Shown here piece by piece: positions 44,754 through 54,735 of a stretch of 64,000 nt of DNA (position 1 is the first letter of the stretch; every line of letters begins with the position of its first letter). Below the pieces are notes generated by a model that was given only the letters and a program-made list of their open reading frames with translations, made no database searches and was not told the DNA's origin. Both the position numbers and the translations under genes were made by a program. Origin of the DNA: Athripsodes cinereus (taxonomy: Eukaryota; Arthropoda; Insecta; Trichoptera; Leptoceridae). The stretch spans positions 806,001 to 870,000 of the forward strand of contig OX388315.1 in NCBI GenBank assembly GCA_947579605.1, read 5' to 3'.

Positions 44754-47700
44754 ATGAAAATCGGTGTTGAAAAATCAGACAGTGCCAATAATCAAACGAA
44801 AAAAGAATCATTGACTTTTTTACAAGCGATGCGTCCTATTCACACATCTATGAAAGTAATGGGTTTGGACGGGACAATGAAAATATCAAGAAATAATGAC
44901 AATAAATTTATTTATCTAAAATCTTATTTTTGGTTTTCATACGCGATTGCAAAATTTTTGGCGACTTTATCAGCTGCCGTGTATAGTTACGATGCTGAAA
45001 ATACAAGTATATTAATGAATTTTGGCGATGGCAGTAAAAGTAAATTAGAAAAAACTGGAGCAATCATACTTTTCTATTTAAGATTGATAACATTGTTTGT
45101 CGTATCATTTTCTTCTTGGTGTAAAAAACGTTTGGTATTTAAAATTTACGATTCGATTGAAAACTTTGATAAACATTTCAAAAAAACAGGCAACGAAATT
45201 GACAACAAAAAACAATATTTTCGAGCGAAATTGGCGATAATATTTTTATTTTCAACAAGCTTAATTTATATTCCGCAAGTATCGTATATGTGTGTTATAA
45301 ATCCAAAAATCGAATACAAATGTTTTTTGAATAAAATTTCAAGTATCATAATTCAAATTTTAATAACTTTTATAATGTTGGAGGCTTCATTTATTTATCA
45401 AACTATTTTCGTAAGAGTTAAAACTCTTAACGATGTCATAAAAAATACAGTTTTAATCGATGATTCGTATACAAGTATAGATAAATTAACACTTTTTATG
45501 AATTTACACAATCAGCTTTATAAAATTGTTGGATTATCACATGATTTGTTTTCAAAAAGATCGATGCTTTGTATATTGTACGTGTTTACATACATGTTTA
45601 TGGGAATTTTTATAAGAGTATTTCATGAGACAGAATCCATTCCAGCAAGAGAATTGATGACTATAATCATTGTTAAAATATTCTTTTACCTTTTTATGAT
45701 GGCGAAATTTGGACATTTACTCAAAAAAGAGGTAATATGCTTTTATTTTAAATATTTTTTTCTGATATATACCGACATCCACCTAGGTTTCCACTTTAAA
45801 TTTTCTTCATCAGCCCTTTCCTAGAGGGGAAGGCAGGAAGCATTGTGCGCTATCACTAACTCAGCAAACTTACTTACAACTATTCTTAGATAAATGTATG
45901 AATTTGGGTTAGTTGGAAGATATCGCGTCTTAGCGATAAACTCGCACATTGTGCAAAATTATTTGTATATACCTACCATGTTGTAATCTTATTATTTTTG
46001 TCTAAATATTGTGTACAAAAAAGTTTATTATTATATACATTTCTTTTTAAATAAAAAAGATATATCTGGGTTTTTGTTATAAACCCAAATACAACTTTAT
46101 ACACCTTCCACAGTAAGCTAAAAGCTTGTGTCGTGAAAGGGGAGTTTGCCGGCACCTGGGATCGAACCGCGGACCCCTTGTTCAAGAGGCCGAGACTCTA
46201 CCTCCAGGCTACCGACGAACTGTTCATTTACTTAACATTGATTTCAATAATTTATACTTATGTAATGTAAATCAAGTGTTGTGCACATTGAATGGAAGAA
46301 CACAAGGAATCGTATGACACTGAAAGAAGGTAGAAGTGCATGCAAGGATAGGAGTAAATAAGTGGTGGTGGATCCTTTCTGCCTACCTCGCAAGGAAAAC
46401 CGCGTAATGGTGATGATGATGAAACATTTTACCTTCATTGATATAAATTTTAGTTTAAATATTTTATCGTAGCTATCAACTAAGTTGTGCGTGTTATTAT
46501 TAATGTACATTTATTATGAAAATATAAACTTTCTCACAGGCAAACTTCACAGCCTTACTTATACATATGAAGACTCTACAATTTACAGATGAAAACTTTC
46601 TCAGTTTGGTAAGTTTGTTAGGTAACGTTATACATAATCATAACATAATCTATACAATAAAATACAGCCTAAATACAATATTACACGTTATTATATTATT
46701 TACGTTCACATATATAATATTAAAGGTTGGTTATATCAAAGTTACAGTTGGTTGGGTTGGAAAAACCAGATACCTTCAGTTTGTGTGTTATGGTAAAGTG
46801 TGTACAGTTTTTACTTTCAGATAATGCGGTATACACGAATGCAACTCCCTTTGATTAATATTTATATGGTTCCCAATTAATGTTTTTTTTAAAAAAAAAT
46901 TTTTTTTACAAGTTCTGTAAGAGTTATATCGCACTAAATTAAACATGTCCTGAACTTTCAAATATCCAACTACCTGTTGTCAAAAGGCTATAGACCAGTG
47001 TTTGGCCAAACCACTTATGGTCAATAGGCTATAGACCAGTGTTTGGCCAAACCACTTATGGTCAATTCAATAATCTATCTATCCATTACTTTTAGTAAAA
47101 ATACTGTATCCTAGATTTTACCTACTAGTAATGGAAAGACAGCTTATAGGAACTAATCGTAAGGTGCAAACACAAAGGAAGCAGGTTGATTGCAGGTCAA
47201 TTTATCACTATAACATACTCAATCTCCTTTAAAATATGATATGAAAGGGAATAAGAATTGAAATATATAGTTTTTTTTATAATTTTAATATCGATTGATT
47301 TTTTATACATTTAACACGACATAACTTTGTTTCAATTTCAGGTGCAATCATTTTCAATACAGTTGCTTTACAAGAAAATTAATATAACAGCATGTGGAAT
47401 GCTGAAGATAGATTATACTCTGCCGTTTGAGGTATGAAGAAATTTATAACATGAATTTAATGTTTCAGTGTTGATATTGCGAAACAAAATTTTAAGAATA
47501 TAAAATATAAAAAAACACTGCTTTTTGTTTCACATTAATGTGGAATGCTGAAGATAGATTATACTCTGCCGTTTGAGGTATGAAGAAATTTATAACATGA
47601 ATTTAATGTTTCAGTGTTGATATTGCGAAACAAAATTTTAAGAATATAAAATATAAAAAACACTGCTTTTTGTTTCACATTAATGTTTACTAAGTATTCC

Positions 47701-47986
47701 ACAATAACGCCTAGCGCTTTCACCAATACATTGGCATCATCAGGGCACAATGTATTTACTTAAAGAGGTTTACACAATTTGTTGGTTGTGCAGACAAAGT
47801 GTCTGTTGAGTAATATTTTTCATTCCAAAAATCTAAGCTTTGGCCGTTCTTCAGACATGAATAATTATAAAACGTATCCCAGATATCGCAACAAAAAGCC
47901 AGTGTGTAACTAATGGTATGACGTTTCTTTTACAGATATCAGTATATATCTTCTCCGTTCTTACAATGATGTCACAAATCAATTAA
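44754..47986 (+). CDS. Gustatory receptor, four exons, 395 residues
   Basis: Insect gustatory receptors are seven-helix ligand-gated channels in sensory-neuron membranes. Exons: 44754-45731, 46540-46608, 47342-47431 and 47936-47986 (with stop). All three introns are phase 0 with GT-AG ends, the classic C-terminal intron pattern of this family. Exon 1 gives 326 residues with FLQAMRPIHTSMKVMGL near 22-38 and hydrophobic spans near 57-79, 103-121, 160-182, 198-220, 270-290 and 302-323. LHNQLYKIVGLSHDLFSKRSM at 251-271 precedes helix 6. Exon 3 has ITACGMLKIDYTLPFE. Exon 4 ends SVLTMMSQIN, a degraded form of the TYhhhhhQF signature. Total length fits the family (about 400). No ligand can be inferred. 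Start: first ATG of the open frame. Confidence 0.85.
45900..46040 (+). mobile_element. LINE 3' UTR in receptor intron 1
   Basis: GGGTTAGTTGGAAGATATCGC, GCGATAAACTCGCACATTGTGCA and AAAAGTTTATTATTATA follow the same order as 35640-35778. It lies inside intron 1 (45732-46539). Confidence 0.65.
46048..46220 (-). repeat. tRNA-derived SINE (SINE-T) in receptor intron 1
   Basis: Same family and orientation as 41917-42085, with the B-box region GGTTCGATCCC and the A-rich tail on the low-coordinate side directly next to the LINE tail. The plus frame 46126-46317 is its shadow. Confidence 0.75.
46265..46425 (+). mobile_element. LINE-A 3' end in receptor intron 1
   Basis: TTGTGCACATTGAATGGAAGAACAC, then GATCCTTTCTGCCTACCTCGC and CGCGTAATGGTGATGATGATG, matching the end of LINE-A with a (GAT)n tail. 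Confidence 0.6.
46985..47066. repeat. 41-bp exact tandem duplication in receptor intron 2
   Basis: The unit containing GGCTATAGACCAGTGTTTGG occurs twice in direct succession (46985-47025, 47026-47066) without differences. Confidence 0.9.
47392..47683. repeat. 146-bp tandem duplication across exon 3 and its donor site
   Basis: Units 47392-47537 and 47538-47683 are nearly identical; one A run is shorter by one in the second. Each includes the last 40 nt of exon 3, the GTATGA donor and about 105 bp of intron. The second copy has no acceptor ahead of it, so it should be silent intron sequence with a decoy donor. Confidence 0.9.
47700..47760 (-). repeat. Hammerhead-like motif in receptor intron 3
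   Basis: Minus strand: GTGCC, CTGATGA, T, hairpin (GCCAAT GT ATTGGT), GAAA, the self-complementary GCGC within AGCGCT, A, GGCGTTA. GCC before the core can pair with GGC after it, as helix I of a hammerhead would. Confidence 0.6.
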
Positions 47987-48600
47987 CGAGGTGTTAATAT
48001 AAGATAATGATAATATGGAGGAACTTTCTTCGAAAAAGTACATAATTATTAATTCAGTAAAGTCGAGTTCAAATATTTCAATCAATAACAATATTTATCT
48101 TATAAAAATATCCTAAAATACATTCAGTCATTACGTGATGATATGTACAGGAATTTATTAGATGAAATTATTTTATGCAACTTTCCTTCTGCATTTTGAT
48201 GAGTTTTCTCCCTTTTCATTCCCTCCCTTGCTGTGCTCGGTTGATGGCAATAAAACCTGTATATTTTCCTTATTTTATAATTGATTTGTATTGCGTTGTT
48301 ATATTGATTTGTTTTCTTTAACTTTCAATGGTTTTGTTTTCTTATTGATCTATGTGTTATTTCAGTTTCGATCTGATTAATGAACAATGACTTTTGTGCT
48401 ATTTCACAATAATTGATTATTTATGGTTTCTTGTGATACGATTATAACTGTTTGTTTTTATTTGTTTGTGTTTTCTGAAGTGTGTAACTGATAATATTTA
48501 ATTTGGGCATGTGTTGAGTATAAAGGAAGTTTATAATACATAGTTAAATTAAAATAATAAAATAATAAAATAAAAAATAAAATAAAAAAATAATAAAATA
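47987..48600. other. No gene seen downstream of the receptor
   Basis: AT-rich sequence; AATAAAACC at 48250 could serve as a polyadenylation signal for the receptor gene but is not close enough to assign. 48545-48600 is an A-rich simple repeat. Confidence 0.4.
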
Positions 48601-48735
48601 AAAGGGGTCCGTGGTTCGATCCCAGGTGCCGGCAAACTCCCCTTTCACGGCACAAGCTTTTAGCTTAGTGTGAAAGGTGTATAAGGTTGTATTTGGGTTT
48701 ATAACAAACCCAGATATATCTTTTTTAAAAAAAAA
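48601..48735 (+). repeat. tRNA-derived SINE (SINE-T), 5'-truncated
   Basis: Begins GGGGTCCGTGGTTCGATCCCAGG, continues through the SINE-T body and ends in an A-rich tail at 48727-48740. The A-box part is replaced by an A-rich run. Confidence 0.75.
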
Positions 48736-49190
48736 AAAAAATATTAAAATAAGATAATAATAAATACATAGAAAAAGCTCAAAATGAGCCCTAACGGTGG
48801 TTCATATTCATATCACAAAACGGCGCTAAATAAATTGTCTAGATTATTATTATAAGAAACGGTGTAATGGGAATTTATAAATGTGAAGAATATGATTTTG
48901 AACCACTTCTGAACTAAACAAGAAAAAACTCCATTTGCGATAATATTGGTCACAAATTGAATTCTCGACGAAAATGGGTGAAAAAATATTTTCTCACAAA
49001 AACAACATTGTTGTAAAAAACTTAATTGAATTATATTATAACGCAAACTTTTTGAATACTTTTCACTCAGTTACGTAATAAAATAAATGTATGATAAAAA
49101 AAATATAACGACATCCAAAATATTACAAAAATAACAATAACAAATTGAATAACCTTCTAGCGACCAGATATTTAATTTTATTAAAACATA
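48736..49190. other. No gene seen
   Basis: AT-rich sequence without recognisable features. Confidence 0.4.
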
Positions 49191-49191
49191 C

Positions 49192-49255
49192 ATACATACA
49201 ACCGTACCTGTGAACGCATTACGCATCCTTCGCAGGGTAGGCAAAAAGATCACGC
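49192..49255 (-). mobile_element. LINE-A 3' end, short
   Basis: (CATA)n tail then ACGCATCCTTCGCAGGGTAGGCAAAAAGATCACGCGC, the reverse complement of the LINE-A terminus. Confidence 0.55.
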
Positions 49256-49525
49256 GCAATTTATATACTCCTCGACATCTCTTGGCCGAATGCAATGCCG
49301 TGGGATTCGCAAGAATCAAAGCCCTAGGCAGGCACTGGGTAGAAGTGGAATCTCTCCACACCTTAGATCCCCTCAAGATCCTAGACTTTTTAACATGTCT
49401 GGGACTTGAGGGTTCGCTTTGACTGGCAACACCAGAAAAGCTGAGTAGAGGGAGTACAATAGATCTCATAATAGGTCGCGGTGCCCTAAAAATAAAATAA
49501 AATAAATAAATAAATATACTCCCAT
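49250..49525 (+). mobile_element. LINE-E carboxy end with (AAAT)n tail
   Basis: The plus frame 49210-49422 encodes HLLAECNAVGFARIKALGRHW and PLKILDFLTCLGL, the end seen in R1/Jockey/LOA-type proteins after the RNase H or zinc-finger region. It is followed by a stop, about 60 bp and a tail of AAAAT and AAAT units at 49487-49515. Confidence 0.7.
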
Positions 49526-49584
49526 CTCTGTAAAAGTTTTTTCTTGTATGAATGAATGAAAATATTACAAATTTACAATTCAAC

Positions 49585-49765
49585 GATAGGATGCTGTGCC
49601 GGTTTAAAGTATCTTAACTTAAGTTGGCACGGAGAGGATGATTTTTATGTCTATTAAAGGCAGTTGCAGTTTCTGCTTTCTCTAAACATCCAGGGGTAAA
49701 TGGTGGGAACTTTTTCCTTAATGCTGGCTTCCTTGCTTGTGGAAAATGTCACTAAGTATCAATAG
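49585..49765 (+). repeat. R1-like copy with an inserted GAAACATCC-type repeat
   Basis: TTGGCACGGAGAGGATGATTTTTATG and the GCTGGCTTCCTTGCTTGTGG block are R1 parts; between them lies CTAAACATCCAGGGGTAAATGGTGGGAA, a copy of the repeat at 9190. Confidence 0.5.
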
Positions 49766-51080
49766 ATGAAAATAAAATACAAATCCTATATTTTAATATA
49801 TTTCTACACCATCACGACCTCCCCTGAAAGCGTTGCAGCCAAATAATCGATTGCATTGTAATCAACATGATCGTCATCCTATCCGTGTCAACCAAAACTA
49901 AGCTATTCAGGATGGATGGGATTACTTCATTGCTGAATGAAGATGTAAAACGTCTTATTAAAAACTATTTTTATCTAAAGTCATGATGTAAAATGCTAGT
50001 TTTATAATAAAAAGCTTTCCAAAGTTAATTTGAGAGTATCCTCACGTTTTTATCCGCAAACTACCAGAGAAAGGAACAAGGAATGAGGTTGGATATTTGG
50101 GGGATAAAAATGGTCGTAAAAATTTAATGGAGAAAGGTTTCGGTGTCATTCTGGTTAGAATAAATTAAAATCCGATATTTTTTTCTTGAAAAAAATGTGT
50201 AAGAATTTTTCGAAAATTTTCATTGAAGTAATTTGTTACTTTACGTAACAACTGCAAGTTTTTTTCTTATTATTATTTTAACACAAATTTAAGGATGTGG
50301 AAAGTTTTATTTTTTCGTGAATTGTATAACTTTTGTTTGCTTTTTGTTACGTACTATTTTGTGGATATTTTTAGATGTTTTGTAAGGTTACCGAAATTTT
50401 ACAAGCAAATAAATGTTTGACAAAGTCTAGTGCTACATTCTTGTCTGTCGTAGGTATATTATTTAACTACAAAATATTCCGGACGTGTAGAGATATAAAA
50501 CACAGAAAATGACACAGGTATCTGCAACAGACCTCTCAACAATCACTCACACACCCACCCACCCACACATGGGCTGTGTTTGAGTTGAACAGAATATTAC
50601 GAGTATAATTCAACAACTCCATTTTACAATATTTACATAGCCAGACATGTCCTCCGCTAACTGATTAGCATATGAAATGCATTCCTAACAGAATGTTTTC
50701 ACGTTGTCAGCACTGTGATGTACCTAATGCTATTTAGGGGTACCGTTCAGCTGGCCACATATGCTACATGCTAAAGCTGATAACTCTGATGTACTATAAC
50801 CTGTTTTCAAATGCTATTAAAATATGATAACATACTCCTAAATGTTTTTTTTATATCCATTTTAATAAACATATATACCAAATACCTGATAAAATTTCTA
50901 ATGCACAATGAAAAATTATTTAAAAAAATAGCTTCGTCACTCTGTCACCAGAGGTCTCCACAGGTTATTTTTATGTACGTTAAATATAATGATTATATTA
51001 TTACTTTTATTTTTTTTTTCATTTTTAGTGTGCACTAACTAAAATAGGAAAGTTCCAATTTTAGTTAGTCTACATTGGTA
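49766..51080. other. No gene seen
   Basis: AT-rich. A short (CACCCA)n-like patch at 50547-50568. The plus frame 50811-51038 is AT-rich noise. Confidence 0.4.
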
Positions 51081-51081
51081 T

Positions 51082-51222
51082 TCTATAAACTCTAAAATTG
51101 TTTCTAATTGGAATTATAAACAACTTATTTCACATAGAATACGAATTTCAGTTCAAGTGACCTTAATTATAAAATTTAGAAACGTTCTTATTTTAGTTAA
51201 TCAATATAGAATAGGGGGTACT
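51082..51222. mobile_element. MITE-like copy related to 11279-11415
   Basis: ATTCTATAAACTCTAAAAT, ACGAATTTCAGTTCAAGTGACCTTAATTA and CAATATAGAATAGGGGGTA match the first copy. The left end differs, so this copy is truncated or rearranged. Confidence 0.5.
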
Positions 51223-51659
51223 GTTACATTTAAGTATAGGTTAGGTATTTAACAATCTTTGTTAAAACTACAATATCATGCATTTTTTTTTTGATTTTTG
51301 ATTTTCCTGCAATAATTGTATTACTTAACCACGAGATAAATAAAATAAAAACCATAAACAAGTGTTTTCATTAATTTCCTAATACTCCTGAATACATATA
51401 TTAAATGTCACAATCTACCTTTCCATCTAGATGTAGATTATCCTTCACCAAAACTCCTCATATTATGACCTCCATACTGGAAAGCTGCTTCTCAAAGCTT
51501 GGACTGTATAGGTGGAGAGAACTTTGGACATTATGGTCAGTATGATATCAAAGCCTAGATCCAGATTCAATAGAAGAACTGCCTGGATTTACACTTCACA
51601 AGAAAATAATGGGCGTTAAACAAAATAAACTTTTTCAAAAAAAAAGGTTTCGTGGGTCC

Positions 51660-52060
51660 CCGCTATATAATAGGTTTCCCAGAAGTTTTTGAGTGTCCCG
51701 TATAAGCCAAGTATTCTTAAATAATAATTTATTTAAAACATTGCACGCATATAGAAAGCAAATAAACTTGAGTATTGCCTCAGAACAGGCTTAGGTCTAG
51801 TGAGCCAATATAATATCTATGTACATTGTACAAATTATTTTTATTTTCGTGTTTAAGTAAACATATATTCTGTATTATACATTGTAACTTTGTCGGAAAT
51901 AAGAAATAAAATTTTCACATCTTCAGTTCAATGATGAGGTAAATCACACAATCTGAATTAAGTATTTTTTATTGACACGGAGAGGATTACTTGCATGTTT
52001 ATTACAAGCTATTTGTCCGTTGGCTACCTTCTTTATAGGAGATGCTATAATGGGATGGAT
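51660..52060 (+). repeat. R1 retroposon copy, split
   Basis: TTTTTGAGTGTCCCGTATAAGCC at 51690 and TTGACACGGAGAGGATTACTTGCATGTTTATT...GTCCGTTGGCTACC at 51970-52030 are R1 parts separated by about 200 bp of unrelated sequence. Confidence 0.45.
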
Positions 52061-52409
52061 GAATAGAATCAATCAATACAAAACACAAAAACTATCGGTT
52101 ATGTCGCAAATTTTAATGACTATAAAAAAAATATCCTTTTTGGCATAAAACGAAATGAATCATAGAGGATAAGGGTCAGGAGAAACCTAAAGATTATTCA
52201 CATGTTTATGGCTACAACATAAAACTTAATGTTTGTGTAGGTTGTACAACACAAAATATTTATGATCAGTATTTTATAACGGACAGATTCCTAATATTGA
52301 CTCGTAAACATAATATTGATATAGGAGCAAGGAATTAAACAGATATAAATACTTATTATCGAAGAATTAACTATGTTAGCAGTTGCGATACATTTTAATA
52401 ATAATCATC

Positions 52410-52855
52410 ATCATCATCGCCCTCTACGCTCCTCTCGGGAGCACAGGGCAGAAACCAGACTCCTCCATTCAGAACGTCTCTGTGCCAATCGCGTCACCTC
52501 TTCCCACGACATTCCCTGCGCTCTGATGTCGTTGCCATAGGAACGGTATATTTTTAAAGAAGGACACCCGGGTCGACGGAACCCTTGCGGTTGGAAGAAC
52601 AGTGTTTTTTTTTTGGCAAACTATCATTTTCAGAACATGACACAGCCAGGACCATCGTCTCTCCTGTATAGCGGAGATTGCACAGCATCATTTGTGACGT
52701 GTTCATACAATTTTACTTCCAAAATCCTCCTAAGACACTAATTGTTTTCAAAGCTTAGTATCTTCCGCTCTTGAACCTTGGCTAAGTACCAAGACTCACA
52801 GCCATATAGAAGGATTGGGATGATGCACGCATTGAACAAGCGACATTTTGTCCTG
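52410..52855 (-). pseudogene. LINE-B carboxy-end copy
   Basis: The reverse complement parallels 32081-32509: CAAGAGCGGAAGATACTAAGC, GTCCTGGCTGTGTCATG and the final GCTCCCGAGAGGAGCG. It contains a T9 run and further changes that break the frame. A (ATC)n run at 52403-52420 lies on its 3' side, equivalent to the GATGATG end of the other copy. Confidence 0.75.
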
Positions 52856-53065
52856 ACGCAATAATATCAAATATTTTTATTCTTTGTAGGTATTATCTGT
52901 TAATTGATTTTTTCAAAACGCTATCGATTTCATCACGGTTGGAGAACCGTGTTTACACAATGTAACATTGTGCAATATCTATTCGGAAGAAGTGAGAAAG
53001 TCGTCTCAGCGCTTACGAATAGGCTCTAGGCTGGTTTAAATGGCATGGTTCTCCAATTGTGATGT

Positions 53066-53150
53066 CTGATTGGTTTTGTCATCTGCACGTTGTACCCAAA
53101 TCCAGTAAAAAACAATAAAAAAATAGTAAATACCTATTCTAAAAAAAACG
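53066..53150. repeat. Second copy of the 13927-14010 repeat
   Basis: TGTCTGATTGGTTTTGTCATCTGCACGTTGTACCCAAATCC followed by AATAAAAAAATAGTAAATACCTATTCTA, as at 13927. Confidence 0.5.
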
Positions 53151-53469
53151 CTATTGATTTCAGCAATCCTTTGCCATCTACCTACGGGCGAAGTGATACT
53201 TATAAAAAAGGTCTGCCGAAATCGATAGCAATTTTAAAAAATCAAGTAACGAATAAAAAATTATTAAAAAGGTGTAAATACATTAGAGGATTAAACAGAT
53301 ACTCTGAAAGAGAGAAAATTGCCGAGTTTTTGATGATTCATCTAATAATTAGTGTATTTTTAATTGGAAATTTGCTTGAGGCTATTGTGAAAAATAGTCT
53401 GAAAGTAAATTACGTTCATTATTTTTTTAAGCTTCTTACTAAAACATGGGATGAAAATGGATTTTGAGA
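53150..53469 (+). other. Unidentified open stretch of about 105 codons
   Basis: Open from the repeat border at 53150 to a stop at 53467, encoding a Lys-rich first half and one hydrophobic segment (FLMIHLIISVFLIGNLL). No family is recognised. A TTGATTTCAG near 53152 could be an acceptor, but there is no matching donor or partner exon. It may be chance or a decayed transposon gene. Confidence 0.2.
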
Positions 53470-53704
53470 ATAAGTGTTAATCTTTTGCTCCCTATTTCTT
53501 AAAGAGAAGAAAAGTGTCATAGGGTTAGTTGGAAGAAAAATGGCATTTACCAATAAACATTATCCATCATCATTGTAGCAGCATTTGTAAAACTTATTTT
53601 TTTAACGCGGCGACAGAATTGCCATTCACACTTCTAAATATAGTAAAATTATTGTATTTATTATTATTGTGTAGCGTTAGGTACTACATATAGAGTTTAG
53701 CTAA

Positions 53705-53755
53705 CGCAAGACCGATTTCGCGGACTCCAAGTTCGCATCATCAGGTGCTGATTCA
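53705..53755 (-). repeat. Hammerhead-like motif
   Basis: Minus strand: CACCTGATGA, T, hairpin (GCGAACT TGG AGTCCGC, one mismatch), GAAA, TCGGTC. The segment after GAAA is not self-complementary here, unlike the other members. Confidence 0.5.
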
Positions 53756-54310
53756 TACCATAGTCCAACAAAACAAGAACATATATAGTTGAAAAGCAGA
53801 CTAGTTTAAAATGAGGGGCGAAATTCTTAGTATTAAAAATCGTTTTTTTTTTTCATTTCCTCTCATTTGCTTTGTGAAATAATATGTGCCTACTATATTA
53901 TGTAAAATATACATGGTGGATATTTAGGTTCTCAGTAATTATTACAACCAATGGTTTGAGTACACATATAAAATAAAGGATAAAACAAAATAATGTGTAA
54001 TGCTCTACAAAGATGGTGCGAACCGTATATAAATAATTATTTTAATAATTACTACAGTACCCACCAAAATACTTTTACCTAATAATTTTGTGTGTATGTT
54101 TATCCCATTGACAGTAAATTACTTTGGTGTTTGTCCCATTGTTGGTAAATTACTCTATGTTTTTGTCCCATTGCTGCCGGTAATTACCGTGATGTTGTTG
54201 ATTCACACACACACACAAACATACAACACACAGAAATGTTTATTATTATTATATTGGATTAAACACGGATTTTGACCGATTGTTAATAATTAACACAACA
54301 CGAAATGTAC
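53756..54310. other. No gene seen
   Basis: AT-rich; three imperfect repeats of a unit containing TTGTCCCATTG..GGTAAATTAC (54100-54190) and a short CA run at 54206-54220. Confidence 0.4.
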
Positions 54311-54313
54311 TGA

Positions 54314-54495
54314 GTTCGTCGGTAGCCTGGAGGTAGAGTTTCGGCCTCATGAACAAGGAGTCCGTGGTTCGATACCAGGTGCCGATAAACTCCTCTTTCA
54401 CGACACAAGATTTAAGTAGCTTACTGTGAAAGGTGTATAATGTTGTATTTGGGTTTATAACAAACAAAACCCGGATAACTCTTTTTTTTAATAAA
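54314..54495 (+). repeat. tRNA-derived SINE (SINE-T)
   Basis: GTTCGTCGGTAGCCTGGAGGTAGAG head, B box GGTTCGATACC, the body with GTGTATAATGTTGTATTTGGG, and a T/A-rich end. Plus orientation, near full length. Confidence 0.75.
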
Positions 54496-54584
54496 AAAAA
54501 ATACTTACTCTGAATTATACGAATTGTTTTATATTTTCTAATTGAGAAGAATGAGCGTTGAAAGTTGAACTGAAAAACTTTTTT

Positions 54585-54735
54585 CTAATCGCTTGATGAT
54601 GAAGTCGAGAGTCTCCAAAGCTATTAGTAAACGAAGTTAATAAAGTCACTTCAACCTTCAACAAAAAGTTCAATTATTTTATAATCGCCTGATGATGGAG
54701 TCGAGAGAAGGTAATAAAGTCATTTAGAAGTTAAC
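54585..54735 (+). repeat. Two degraded hammerhead-like motifs in tandem
   Basis: ATCGCTTGATGATGAAGTCGAGAG...CTCCAAAGC (54589-54622) and ATCGCCTGATGATGGAGTCGAGAG (54685-54708) share a core, a GAGTCGAGAG segment and a following TAATAAAGTCA. The second lacks its distal half. Confidence 0.45.
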
